Numbered from the stretch's first letter, positions 23,655 to 35,964 are shown. The stretch is DNA of 64,000 nt from Mytilisepta virgata (GCA_028015205.1 CM051521.1:99300513-99364512); one strand, 5' to 3'. Program-made: numbers and translations. Notes: generated by a model from the sequence alone, not told the origin.

Positions 23655-26600
23655 ATGCCAAAAGTAAAAAGAAGCAGAAAACCTCCACCCGATGGATGGG
23701 AGTTGATAGAACCCACAATAGATGAACTAGATCAGAAAATGAGAGAAGGTAACAAGATAAAACCACAGCGACCCGACATCAGGATATTTATTTATTTATT
23801 TTTGTTGTGGTCTTATTTCAAAAAATTTAGTACATGTACTTTTAGAAGATAATCTCCTGTAGTTGGTGATGGCAATACTGATATACCACTATTGTGCACA
23901 AATACTAATAATAAACTTAAGGATAATAAATACTGATATGATAATGTACTTTTCTAGCACTAATGAAGGCATGATATATAACAAATGATAAAATTACATG
24001 TTTAAATGATGGTACACTGCAATTGTCATCGAAGAAAGTCTTAAATCTTTTGGTGTGCATACCCAAGCAATCTTACTGGGCCAGGCTAAATACAAGTTCA
24101 AGGAAATGAAAGGACTATCAACTGACCTTCTTCCAAACTATCTTGATGAAAGAATGTGGAGAGATCGTTGGGGCTCAAGTAAAGAACAACTGTGTTTTAT
24201 AGTGCTCCTATTTTATCATGTGTATAATGATTCTTTATTCAATGTCATTTATATGTCTGTCATTGATATTATATTATTAGTATATCATCTATATTATATG
24301 AATAAAATATAATTCATCCTGATTCTTAGGAGCATAATGAAAAAGTTGCTGAAAAATACACTTAAAAACAACTTGGATATACATGTAGCATACACCTTAA
24401 AGTATTGTCTACAATACAACAACAGTACTGGTATATCAGTAATGTACCAGTATTGTTGTTTGTTTTTTAAAAAAAGTTACAATACTGGTACAAAATATTT
24501 ATACCAGTATTGTTCACAATACATGTACTGGTATACCAGTGTTGTGATCACCAACTACAGGAGATCCTATTTACCATAACAACGAATATTCTGCGTTTAT
24601 TATCAATGTGCTACAATGTATATACTATTCACGTCCTTGTACTAAAATATCCTAAAGGGATATAAGCCGCCATCTTGATTACATCGATAATATTACATTG
24701 ATGATAAACGCTCTTCATTGTTATGGGAAACATTTATTAAAAGTACTCACGAAAGAGAGACAACAAAAATGAAAATATAAAAAATAGATATCCAGAAGTT
24801 GGGACGCTGTGGATAAAATAGTAATTAATTATATCACAGTCGCTTGAATATTTCAATGATTTAATATCAGAAAAGAGTAAAAAAAATATATAGTTTATAT
24901 ACCCTTACCTGTATCTACTAATAATATATACAGTGTATACTATATTTTTTTACTCTTTTTTTGTATTAAATCATTGAAATTCAAGCGACGGTCATCATAT
25001 TGTGAAATCACATGCATAATACATGTATTTCTACCAAATGACAGTGTGGGGTGCACTGTTGTACAAATGTATGTGGTTAAAATCCTGCTCTAGGAGAAGA
25101 GAGTGTTACAGAGTTAATTTTCATGTAGAATTTTTGTAGTTTTTTTATTTTATTTCATTTTTTTTTTTTTTTTTTGTGTGTGTTGAAAGGTGTATACAAT
25201 ACACCATGCATGTTTCATTCAAATAGATGAAAATGCATTGTTGGGTCTCTTTGCCCTATATAGTGGTCCAGTTGCACTGCCTTTAAAATGGGCAATAAAA
25301 TAGACACAAAATTTTAGGTTATAACAGAATATGATATAATACAATACATTTTGCCATTGATTTGTAATTTTTTTTTAAAGAATTTAATGCTTCATTTTTG
25401 TAGTTTTATTTCGGGTATACTGTATGGAAAATTGAAACAAAATGCACATGGATTTGTTGTAATGTCAAATGCAAATGTCTTGTTGCTTGATAAATCTATA
25501 TTAAAAATTGCAATTTATTCCTATATCTGATATATAAATATTTTATTTAAATTTGAAAACAAGATATTATACATCAGCCTACAAATGTACAATTCTGTGA
25601 TTTCATTGTTGCTTGTAGTAAAAAAATAATCTTTAGAATTTAAATTTAAGAAGTTATTTGCTGTTTTATAGAACAATTTCCATGTCTTTCATAACTTTTC
25701 AAGCGATGGCAATACATTTGGAACTGGTACAGTCAGTCATTCAATAAATCTGGCCAAAATTCTGTTATTTCATCACAACTTATAACAATGCACATATGCT
25801 GTAGAAATGTACATAAAAGCATGGTTCAAGTGTCGAAGGTAACCTTTTGAAAACTGGAGGTTACAGTGGGTTGCTATTAAAAGGGTAAATTTACACCAGA
25901 AAATGTTGTAACAAATGGCGATAACTGGTACACGGCCAGTAAAAGCCTTGACCAAAGCACATTTTGTATAAAGTGTGCACACGTAAATAAAGGGTTATCC
26001 CATTTTTTGAAGGGGTAAATTTTAAGTGATATAAAATTTCTTTTTTGATGTTTACTTTTTCATTAAGAAAGGGAAAAATTCATGCAAAATGAGTCAACAT
26101 TTTTCCCCAAAACAATATTTGTACCCAAACTGATAGATGTAATGACTCTAAATGTACATGTTCATGAAATTACTGAATTTCTCGGATATCTACATGAATT
26201 GCTTTTAAAAGACAAGATACAATGTTCTTCCTGAAAATTTATAGCAGATTAGATAAAAGTGTGCCCTTTTTAATTTAAATGTATATTTCAAATAATTTTT
26301 TAAAGCATTTAAAATGTACCCCTCATAAAGGGGTTGTTCTTTAATTTAGTGATTAAGCCTCATTTGAGGGTTGGTTCCCAGCTGGTTTAATAGTCTTCCA
26401 TACTCCTTATCTTTAAATGTACATAAAATTATTTTTGAATTGCTGCTTTTTTTTATTTCTGATATAGCTGAAACAGAACCACATGAAGGAAAAAGGAAAG
26501 TTGAAGCATTATGGCCTATATTCAGACTCCATCATCAAAAGTCCAGATACATTTATGATCTGTTTTATAGAAGAAAGGCTATCAGCAGAGGTAAAAAAAC

Positions 26601-28019
26601 TGTTTGTACATATGTTAACTTTCTGATCAGTTCAGAACTTAAGAAATATATGTTCTACAGAAACTAAATGTACAGTAAGGGAAGAACTCTATTTCCTTGA
26701 AAAACATTAATTTCAAAACTATTAACTCTATGGTATACTAGATTGATTGCTAATTCTGTTATTTTGCTAAATTGTGAGCAAATTGTTTGTATTAACAACT
26801 TTAGTGCACAACATTATTTACAGTTACCCTGGTACATATGTACTATCCCTAAAGTAAGTTATGTAATAATTTGTATAAAGTCAGATAGATATTTGAAGGT
26901 TTATCACACAAAAAAATATTGAAATGAAAAAAAGTAAATTCAGAATTTACTCTGGAAAAATTGATGCTAAACAAACAAAAAGAATATATATTTGTCTTTG
27001 TCTTCCTATGAAACAACAGTAACACTACTTGAAGCTTCATCACCAGCCTATTCACTGGAAGCATATGTAAATTTCCAGACAATTGAAATTGGGGTATAAA
27101 TGATGACATGGAAAATGTGATAATAAAATTACCAATATCCATGGGTCAATACAGGTATAAAAATGTATCACTGTGCCACTTCTAGTGTTTCTATCTGGGC
27201 AAAATTGGTGATATTACTATTATGTGAAAATGTTATTTGACTTTTATTATGCATAATTATATAGAAGCTCTGAGTGCTTCTTAGTTTTGAAGTGCACCAG
27301 ACATGCAAGTTGTATGCTATAGTGTCATTATGAAATTACAAATTATCTTATGTCTTGAAATTTATTTTTCAGAATTGTATGAATATTGCCTGAAGGAAAA
27401 TATAGCAGATAAAAATTTGATAGCCAAATGGAAGAAACAAGGTTATGAAAATTTGTGTTGTTTACGATGTATACAAACCAGAGACACAAACTTTGCCACA
27501 AACTGTATCTGCAGAGTACCTAAGTCTAAGTTAGAAGCTGTGAGTATTTCTTAAAATAAAATTTATGCTATGAAAATTCAATAGTTGATTCTTTGATTCT
27601 TAAATTAAAAACTTTTAAGATAAGTCATTACAGGAAATGAGGAATTGTTCATCTCTTTGTAACATTATACATGTATACCAGTATGTAGAAAATAAGGACA
27701 AAAAAAAAATAGTTTTGTTTTATCTCCATTGATTTAATATCAAAATAAATCACAGACTGATTACATGGCAATTTTTTGTTCTGATTTTTCAAAATTCTTA
27801 AACCTTCTTCTTGACAGTAAAAACTGGAGCTTGTTGGTGAGTTTGTATAAATTTATACATATTTACACAAATAAATAAGGATTTCAGAAAATTCTTTTGA
27901 CTTGTACGGACACATGTGAATCAACTTTAATTGATTTTATATTGTAATAGGATTTGTTTTATTTATAGGGGAAGATTGTTGAATGTGTACACTGTGGATG
28001 TCGTGGGTGTTCAGGATGA
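23655..28019 (+). CDS. BUD31: BUD31 / G10 pre-mRNA splicing factor (complete, 4 exons)
   Basis: The exons are 23655-23748, 26468-26590, 27373-27539 and 27969-28019 (stop TGA). All introns are GT-AG with consistent phase, and the 144 codons match the length of animal BUD31. The N-terminus [19 protein letters not shown] and the segments [19 protein letters not shown] and [17 protein letters not shown] are family signatures (Pfam PF01125). The zinc-binding C-terminal half has Cys78, Cys101, Cys102, Cys105, Cys117, Cys119, Cys134, Cys137, Cys139 and Cys142, and ends [11 protein letters not shown]31 is a nuclear spliceosome component associated with the activated complex. Several AATAAA signals follow the stop (28155-28160, 28180-28185, 28218-28223). 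Intron 1 hosts three DNA-element relics. Confidence 0.97.
23852..24565 (+). mobile_element. Decayed DNA transposon with 19 bp perfect terminal inverted repeats (ISXO2/Merlin-like)
   Basis: ATCTCCTGTAGTTGGTGAT at 23852-23870 is exactly inverted at 24547-24565. Similarity continues inward imperfectly for another ~25 bp (GCAATACTGATATACCA versus ACAACACTGGTATACCA). The 714 bp element encloses a transposase C-terminal relic and CAATACTGGTA-type inverted motifs near the right end. No convincing target duplication was found. It lies in BUD31 intron 1. Confidence 0.75.
24010..24180 (+). pseudogene. ISXO2/IS1595-like transposase C-terminal relic
   Basis: The frame reads [19 protein letters not shown], then [17 protein letters not shown] and [13 protein letters not shown]. 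This fits the family pattern around the last catalytic residue: HTQ-x-I-E-x2-W, then a basic helix, then YLDE-x-MWR-x-R. Here the Glu and Trp expected after HTQAI are replaced by LLGQ, so the catalytic site is lost. No upstream transposase sequence is recognisable. It sits inside inverted repeats at 23852 and 24565. Confidence 0.7.
24574..24726. mobile_element. 153 bp fold-back MITE
   Basis: CCATAACAACGAA and GCGTTTATTATCAATGT at the left are inverted at the right (ACATTGATGATAAACGC, TTCATTGTTATGG). The arms are about 35 bp with a few differences. It directly follows the ISXO2-like relic in BUD31 intron 1. Confidence 0.65.
24836..24992. mobile_element. ~157 bp fold-back MITE
   Basis: The left arm has GTCGCTTGAATATTTCAATG, then ATTTAATA and GAGTAAAAAAA. 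The right arm is its inverse (TTTTTTTACTC, TATTAAAT, CATTGAAATTCAAGCGAC). The arms are about 55 bp, enclosing an AT-rich loop. It lies in BUD31 intron 1. Confidence 0.65.
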
Positions 28020-28803
28020 AATGAACTGTGATTTATTAAATGAATATTGAACAGATGAACCATTGGTAGAAATGTGATCGACACGACCTCCGATTTTGTA
28101 CTTGTTGACAAGACTTGCACTTGTATTAAACATATTTTTTTTCACAAGCAACAAAATAAACTTCATCAGTGTTTGAGAAAATAAAACTACATTTATATTT
28201 TTTTTCACAAACAAGAAAATAAACTAGTTGCAAATGGAAAAAAAATATGGAGATAAAATCAGGTTTTAAAATTTATTTACTTTTATTTTACATCATTTCA
28301 AGTTATTAAAATTATGTGTAATTTGTCAGATCTGATGAATGTGTAAATAAAATGAAAAACAAACCTAGTTTTCAATATTATTTGTACATACCAGTTACAT
28401 GTATCCTGGGACATGTATATTATAAAGAATGTATTCCTTCTAAAGAAGGGAATAAGTATTATCATACATGCCAATGCTCCAGAACCTCCGGAAATTTGAC
28501 CCCATTACTGGGTTACCCGGTAGACTGTAATATTCTCCGGGATTTCTAAATATCCCAGGGATTTTTTCAGTGCTTATACTTATAATAATGTAAGATACTA
28601 AGACAAAATCCCTCCTCTTAATGAAGATACAAATTCAGAAGTCACCAAAAGACCTTCATCACAGTGGATACCCATGTGAAAATATCAAGAATTACCATTA
28701 AGATAATATTTTACATCAAAATAAAGTAATATTCATAAACATTTATTCACATTTTTGCACTCTGAAACAGCTTCCAAATACCTTAAAATCGTTTTCGCTC
28801 GCA

Positions 28804-28838
<35 letters not shown>

Positions 28839-30229
28839 CCAGTGGGGACCTTGAACCCCGGCAGACCCCTTGCCGATTTGATCAGGGAGTTTGGTCGCAT
28901 AATTCTAAGCAGCTGTCAAAGTTTCCATTGAAACCATATTCGAAAGGGTTTGTTTTGTCATTTGCTAATGGGCAAATTTTAACCAAAGTTGGCAGGAATG
29001 AATTCTGGAAGGAACTCTCTACCTTTGGTCAAATATCAAGGCTACTTTGGCATTTTGTGTTTCTTTAAGGGGGTAGGCCTGGGTTAGGCCAAAATTTTCC
29101 ACTCGTTTAATTTTTTTCATATTTTCGTCATGCATTATATATGTCTCAATACACCACCTGAGAAAATTTTGTTGAAACTCAACCACGTGTTTCCTTCACA
29201 GGGTTCATTGAAAATGGGCGTTTAATGGGTATCCTTCATTCCATGAGATGACACAAGTTAATGAATATTACTACCGGTACCTCTCATAGGACATATGTTT
29301 GATAAAAAATAGTTATAATTGTTGAACTGAAGAACAGGGATATAGTCTCAATCAAAAATGAAATATGATGGTAAAATTCATTCTTTATATGCAAATTCAA
29401 AGGTAAAAAGTACCAGACATGTTAGGAATTTCGTTTATTTTCATTTGCCTCATTAAATATTCAAACACTGCTGTAAAAAAATTCTGTTGTTTAATTCTTA
29501 CAAAAAACTGTTAAAACAAATATCATATATATGTGTGTTATATGACAAAAAATTATGAAATTTTAACCACAAGTTTTCACAAAATACTCAATCAATTTTG
29601 ATTTTAAGTCATTGAAAAAAATAAAGATTTTCCCATAATACTATTTGAAGCTGCATTATCATTCATTATATGTAGTTTATATATGCTATACAACACAATA
29701 AAAGCCAGGTGAGCCTCTAGTTTATCTTGATGTAACAGGAAATACACTTAATTTTTTTTACTTGGCCTGATGCTGTCATACATTTTACACCATATGGATA
29801 ATGGAAATGTTTAGATACGAAATTGTCAGCAAATGTATGCAACAACTAATGCATAGTTTATGTGAAACGTGACTATGATGAATTCTAAGTTGTGCACCGA
29901 TTTTGTACCTGTGGCACATCTACTTCCTGTTAAATGATGCTGTCATACATTTTGCACCATATGAACTAAGGAAATTTTTAGTCGCAAAAATCTAAACAAT
30001 TGTACATGTGTATGCAACAATTAATTCATAGTTGGTGTGAAGCATGACATTTTTAACTTATACCTTTTCAGTTGCCTCACCTGAAAAAAAATTGAAAATG
30101 TTAAAAGTGTCCAATGAAAACTTAACATGATATTTTCCTTATAATTTGATTCTTTGGGTTTAGGGTAAATGTCCGTTTGTTTTAAGCCAATATAATTTGT
30201 TTCTTCAACATCAGATATACAAGACACAT
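28020..30229. other. BUD31 3' flank: UTR, poly-G tract, repeat remnants
   Basis: After the BUD31 stop come AATAAA signals and AT-rich sequence. A pure 32-base G tract lies at 28805-28836. Around 29703-29722 the motif GCCAGGTGAGCCTCTAG is the inverse of the AGAGGCTC-family head, so the preceding few hundred bases are probably a truncated minus-strand copy. Two similar segments near 29765-29860 and 29935-30050 (TGCTGTCATACATTTT) form a diverged duplication. No gene is seen. Confidence 0.45.
28805..28836 (+). repeat. Uninterrupted run of 32 G
   Basis: A homopolymer directly visible in the sequence. Its exact length may reflect assembly error. It could form G-quadruplex structure. Confidence 0.9.
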
Positions 30230-31289
30230 ATAAGTTGTATATGGGGACAGTTCATGTCGGATTTTTGGAGGAGGTGCCGGAAGTGACGTGATCTGAACCG
30301 GAAATACTCGGAAGTGATATGCGCGAATGCGCAACCGGAAGTAGTGTGTTTTCCCGCCGTTTTCCCATATTTGGTTACGGAAGTGACGTCATTTACTAGC
30401 TGGGACCCGGATGTGTCGTCTGCTCATGTGTGACCGGACCCGGATGTATTGGAATTTCTCGCCATTTCCCATTATTTGTTTACGGAAGTGACGTTAGTGA
30501 CGTGCTGGGACCCGGATGTGCCCTTTTCCCGTGCTTCTCGGTCGTCTCTGGGTCTTTTATCGGTCTGTATAGAGTAAGGGTCTCGCATTGAGTCCTTAGG
30601 GACTGAGAGTAATCGAAGTACAGAGAGGTGATTGGATTATCTCCCCTTATCCCGCTCTTCATTTGCGGGTGATGTGTTGTGTGAGGACCAAAGGTAGGAT
30701 TGGATTGTGTCCCCTTACGTCCAAGTTATGCTGTCACCATTAGATCAACGGAGGGGTGTCCTTAGCAACGGCGGCCCATTTCATTGCTGTATGATGCACT
30801 TCGTTTCTCTTCTCTTGCTCCATGCCGCTCTTTGCTGCTCGTCGCTGTGCATCGCTACTCATGACCTTACTCGCGTGCTCATTTCGGTTTTTTGGGGCTA
30901 CTTGTCACTGTTTTCACTGCTGCTCCTGCTCCTGGTGCTTGTTGCTGTTCGTCATCGCTGCTCTTCTCTTGCTCATCGCTATTTTTCTCTTGCTCTTTGC
31001 TGTTTATATGTGGAAACCAGTCCAAGCGAAACTTCAACCTGGAACTAATATATTACAAAGAAAAACAGAAAAAGGGAAGGAGAGTGATGCAGCCTATATA
31101 TGTTTGAACATATATATAGACAGTCACAAGCCTGGACAAATGCAGAGTGGCCTTAAAAAATAGGGGAGGTCTAACGCAGCCTATTTTACGATGGCTAGTC
31201 AAAAGCCTGGATAAATGCAGAGTGGACTTTCAAATGACCTGCACAGATCCAATCTTTGACTAAAGACAATCGACCACCACTAGCAGCAG

Positions 31290-33600
31290 CAGCAGCAAAA
31301 AACTGAAATGAGCACGTGAGTATAGTAATGAGTAGCAATAAACAGCAAAGAGCAATAGAAAAACACCGATGAGCAAGAGAAGAGCAGCGATGACGAACAG
31401 AAACAAGCTGCAGGGGCAGCAGTGAAAACAGCAACAAGTAGCACCAAACTAGAGGCTCTCAAGAGCATGTATCGCTCACCTGGATTTAACTTTTCACCTT
31501 GAGCAGACCTAAAAATTTAAGTGTTGCAGTCAATTTGGCTGGTTTTTCTATAGGATTCTATGTTAAACTAATTTCAGCTGTGGCAGTCATCTTGGTTGAC
31601 AGTCCAGGTCAACGGATACATTTCTAAAAGAGAACCATCTAAGGACAATTTCTGCTAAGTCTTGTTCCAATTGGCTAAGCGGTTTCAGACAAGAAAATTT
31701 TGAAATGAATTTTCCTATAGGGTCCAATATTAAACAAAGTTCGGTGTGACAGCCATCTTGGTTGACAATCCGGGTCATCGGACATATTTCTGAAAAGGAC
31801 CTCCTAAGGAACAATGCTGCCAAGTCTGGCTCCAATATGTCAAGTGGTTTCAGACAAGAAGATTTTTCAATGAATTTTTCCATAGGGCCCCATGTTAAAC
31901 TAAGTTCGTGTGTGGCGGCCATCTTGGTTGACAGTCTGGGTCATCGCACAAAATTCTGAAAGAGGACCATCTAAGGACCATTACTACCAAGTCTAATTCT
32001 TATTGGCGTAGTGGTTTCAGACGAGAAGATTTTTGAGTGAATTTCCCATACGGTCCTATGTTAAACTAAGTTCTGCTTTGGCGGCCATCTTGGTTCGCAG
32101 TCCATGAAATCAGACACATTTCTGGAAAAGGACCTCCTAACGACCAATGCCGCCAAGTCTAGCTCCAATATGTCAAGTGGTTTCAGACAAGAAGATTTTT
32201 CAATTAATTTTCCCATAGGGCCCTATGTTAAACTAAGTTTGTCTGTGGCGGCCATCTTGGTTAACAGTCCGGGTCATTGGACATATTTCTGAAAGAGAAC
32301 CTCCTAAGAACTATTACTGCCAACTTTGGTTCCAACTGGACTTGTAGTTTCATATAAGAAGATTTTTTAAAGTCACTCCCTTTTTTTCTATTTTTAGTAA
32401 CAGTGGCCATCTCGGTTGGAAGTCGGGGACGCCAGACATAATTTTGGAAGGGGGCCACCTAAGGACCATTCCACCAAAGTTTGGTCTCAATTGGCCCAGT
32501 GGTTTGAGAGGAAAAGATCTTTAAAGGAAAGTTTACGCTGAATGCAGTCTTTAAAGGGCAAAAACTCATATAAGGGGTCAATCAATGATTTTCGTCATGT
32601 TGACTTATTTGCAGATCTTACTTTGTTCGACATTTTTGCTGTTTACAATTTGTCTTTATCTATAATAATATTCAAGATAATAACCTAAAACTGCAAAATT
32701 TCCTTAAAATTAACAATTCAGGGCCAATAATTCAACAAAGGGTTGACCGATTCGTCTGAAAATTTCATGACAGGTAGATCTTGACCTGATGAACATTTTT
32801 ACCCCGTCAGTTTTGCTCTAACTGCTTTAGTTTTTGAGATATAAGACAAAAACTGCAGTTTACCCCTATGTTCTATTTTTAGCCATGTCGGCCATGTTGG
32901 TTGGCAGGCGGGGTCATCGGACATATTTTTTAAACTAGATACCCTAATGATGCTTGTAACCAAGTTTGGTTCAATTTGGCCCAGTAGTTTCAGAGGAGAA
33001 AATTTTTGTAAAAGTTAACGGACGACGGACGCCAAGTGATGAGAAAAGGTCACTTGACCCTTTGGATCAGGTGAGCTAAAAACCGAAATGAGCACGCGAG
33101 TAAGGTCATGAGTAGCGATGAACAGCAAAGAGCAAGAGAAAAACAGCGATGAGCAAGAGAAGAGCAGCGATGACGAACAGCAAGAAGCAGCAGCAGCGAA
33201 AACAGCGACAAGTAGCACCAAAAAAAACGAAATGAGCACGCGAGTAAGGTCATTAGTAGCGATGAACAGCAAAGAGCAAGAGAAAAATAGCGATGAGCAA
33301 GAGAAGGGCAGCGATGACGAACAGCAAGAAGCAGCAGGAGCAACAGCAGCAGCGCAAACAGCGACAAGTAGCACCAAAAAACCGAATGAGCACGCGAGTA
33401 AGGTCATTAGTAGCGATGAATAGCAAAGAGTAAGAGAAAAACAGCGATGAGCAAGAGAAGATTAGTGACGACGAACAGCAACAAGCACCAGGAGCAACAG
33501 CAGCAGCGAAAATAGTGACAAGTAGCCCCAAAAAAATGAAATGACCACGCGAGTAAGGTCATGAGTAGCGGTGAACAGCGACGAGCAGCGAAGAGCGGCA
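31290..33600 (+). repeat. ~150 bp tandem array inside the fold-back element (interrupted)
   Basis: Each unit reads roughly ATGAGCACGCGAGTAAGG, GAACAGCAAAGAGCAAGAG, AGCGATGACGAACAGCA, then AACAGCGACAAGTAGCACC. One unit lies left of an insertion (31290-31447), and about three and a half follow (33080-33600). One inverted unit lies in the left arm near 30845-31010. Confidence 0.7.
31450..33079 (+). mobile_element. AGAGGCTC-family element inserted into the tandem array
   Basis: The head CTAGAGGCTCTCAAGAG with GCTCACCTGG and the tail GGATCAGGTGAGCTA frame several ~150 bp units with GGCGGCCATCTTGGTT. The host array gives an empty-site reference: neighbouring units read GTAGCACCAAAAAACCGAA where this copy reads GTAGCACCAAA, insert, AAAACCGAA. 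This fixes the ends to within the A run. Confidence 0.75.
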
Positions 33601-34470
33601 TGGAGCAAGAGAAGAGAAACGAAGTGCATCATAGAGCATGGACCACCGTTGCTAAGGCGGTTGCTAAGGACACCTCTCCATTGACCTAATGGTGACAGCA
33701 TCACTTGGAGGTAAGGGGACATAATTCAATCTTATCTTTGCTACCGACAGAAAACATCACCCGCAAATTAAAAGAGCGGGAGAAGAGGAGATAATCTAAT
33801 CACCTCACTGTACTTCGATTACTCTCGGTCTTCTACATCATAGTTAGAGTATCAGTCCCTAGTGACTCGATGTGAGACCCTTACCCTATACAGACCGATG
33901 AAAGACCCAGAGACGACCGAGAACGACCTGGAAACAGGGGAGATAATCAGTCAAGCATAGCACATCCGGGTCCCAGCACACTAATTCCGGTTGCGCATGC
34001 GTTCAAACCACTTCCGGGTACTTCTGGTTCCGGTCACGTTACTTTCGGTGAGGTCATTTCTGGTTCCGGTCACGTCACTTCCGGTACCTCCCGAGCACCT
34101 CGTCCTCAAATCCGACCTAATCTGTCCCCACATACTACTCATATAATTCAAGTGAAGTAGATAAATTAGTTATATTTGCACGGGAATTGGGCTAAACCCT
34201 GACAGTATTTGTTTTGAGGGTTGTAGTTCGTATCTTTTTTGACTAGCAAAATCGGCTGAGACTGATTTTGTACATACGACACGTCTACTTCCTATTTAAC
34301 GATGTCACCATACATTTTCCACAATATGGACTATAGAAGTTTTTAGTTGCCAAAGTTCCATCGACTATATCTCACAAGTACTCCATAGTTGGTATGAAGC
34401 ATGGCAAGTTATGTACTATTTGTACCTGTGGCATATCTACATTCTGCATATTGTATAGAACTACGCTTTT

Positions 34471-35197
34471 TATGCCCCGCTTGTAAGGCAGGCCGGGCAT
34501 ATAGTTCTTCCGTCTGTTCGTCCGTCCGTATGAGGTTAAGGTTCGGGAGTAAGGTAGTTTTTCATGAAGGAGTTATAGTATCATACTGAATTTTTGTACA
34601 TGGATAGCTTGTGATATGAACAGCAACATTTTGATGCGAAACGGATGCTGTGACCTTGAGGTCATGGGTCATCAACTTTGAATTTATTTATGGAATTTCA
34701 ATATTACAATTCAGGTTTAAGGTAGTTTTTCATGAAGGAGTTATGGCATCATCATGAAAGTTTTTACATGGATAGCTTGTGATATGAACAGCAGCATCTT
34801 GATGCGTAATGGATGATGTGAACTTGAGGTCATGGATCATCAACTTTGAATCTCTTTATGGAATTTCAATATTAGAATCCAGGTTACGGCTCAGGTTTAA
34901 GTTAGTTTTTCATGAAGGAGTAATGGTATCATCATGAAACTTTGTACATGGATAGCTTGTGATATGAACAGCAGCATTTTGATCCAAAACGGATGCTGTG
35001 ACCTTGAAGTCATGGGTCATCGAATTTGAATTTCTTTATAGAATTTCAATATTAGAATCCAGGTTAAGGTTCAGGTTGAAGTTATTTTTTCATAAAGTTC
35101 TGATAGTATTTTATCTACCCTATCGTTAAGGAATTCATAGTCAACAATATACAAATGTAATTCTATTTACTAAATACTTACATCATTGGCGGGGCAT
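34471..35197 (+). mobile_element. Element with ATGCCCCGC terminal inverted repeat
   Basis: ATGCCCCGC at 34472-34480 is inverted as GCGGGGCAT at 35189-35197. A CGTCCGTCCG run follows the left end. The core has three ~180 bp units with TTTTTCATGAAGGAGTTATG, TACATGGATAGCTTGTGATA and GACCTTGAGGTCATGG. It is non-coding. Confidence 0.7.
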
Positions 35198-35924
35198 GTA
35201 GTGTCCATAGGACACATATATACTTGTTTTTTCTTGAAATGCGGGTGCGTATTATCTACAACAAAATACGGTAACAATGCCACCTTACATTTTCCACCAC
35301 TGTTTACTTGTGTTGGACGTTAACTTCCAATATATTAATATATTAATGACAGCTGGCATTTTTCACCATATTTAAGGCCACAACAATCTTTCAAGCGGCA
35401 AAAAGTTTTCTTCTTAGAATTTAAAAAGACCGAAAATCGGTGCGGCGAAATCCAAAGAGCTAAATATCAATTTGGTGTTGCTGCACAATGTCATACTTAA
35501 TTTTGGACCTGTCGAAAATGTCTTGGGGGAGGGGGGGTATTTGTCAGCTCTAAGCTTACATTATCTGAAGAGCATATCATACAGTAGAATTTTGGTCACT
35601 TGAACTACCAAAGGCTTGCAAAAATAGTTAATAGGTAGCACCGTTTCGTAAGAGCCGTAGGGTATCCTACTAGATGTAGGGTGATTATTTAGTTCATTAT
35701 TTAAGAGCTTACAAGACTTACAGTAAAAGCTCTGTTTGCATGCTCCGACACTGGATGGGTTAGATTTTCATGTACATTATCCCAAAATCCATCTTTCGTC
35801 CTGTCTAGTTAGTCGTGACGAAAGTTATAAAGAAAGAAATTCCCGTCAAAGCACTAAAAAGGTGTTCAAGTAACATGTTATGATGATCAAGTTTGAACAA
35901 CAGAGGATAGAGATTAAGTACGTT

Positions 35925-35964
<40 letters not shown>

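Larger units (their letters stand above)
30230..34145. mobile_element. Long terminal-inverted-repeat (fold-back) element, ~3.9 kb
   Basis: The left arm (about 30241-31010) begins ATGGGGACAG and the right arm (about 33415-34131) ends CTGTCCCCACAT. They are inverted copies through their whole length. Shared blocks include the GGAAGTGACGT cluster, TTTATCGGTCTGTAT, the GTCCCCTTA segment and a GCAACGG stretch, ending in a GAGCAAGAGAAGAGCAGCG-type tandem array. The arms are clearly GC-richer than the surroundings. Most open frames inside are low-complexity shadows of the array. Another element (31450-33079) is inserted in the array. No transposase is present, so it is non-autonomous. Confidence 0.75.

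Noticed and set aside
30707..33722. Many Leu/Cys/Ser-rich frames (60-130 codons) in the fold-back element
   Set aside because: They are low-complexity translations of the GAGCAAGAGAAGAG-type array and its inverse, repeated in several frames, with no conserved domain.
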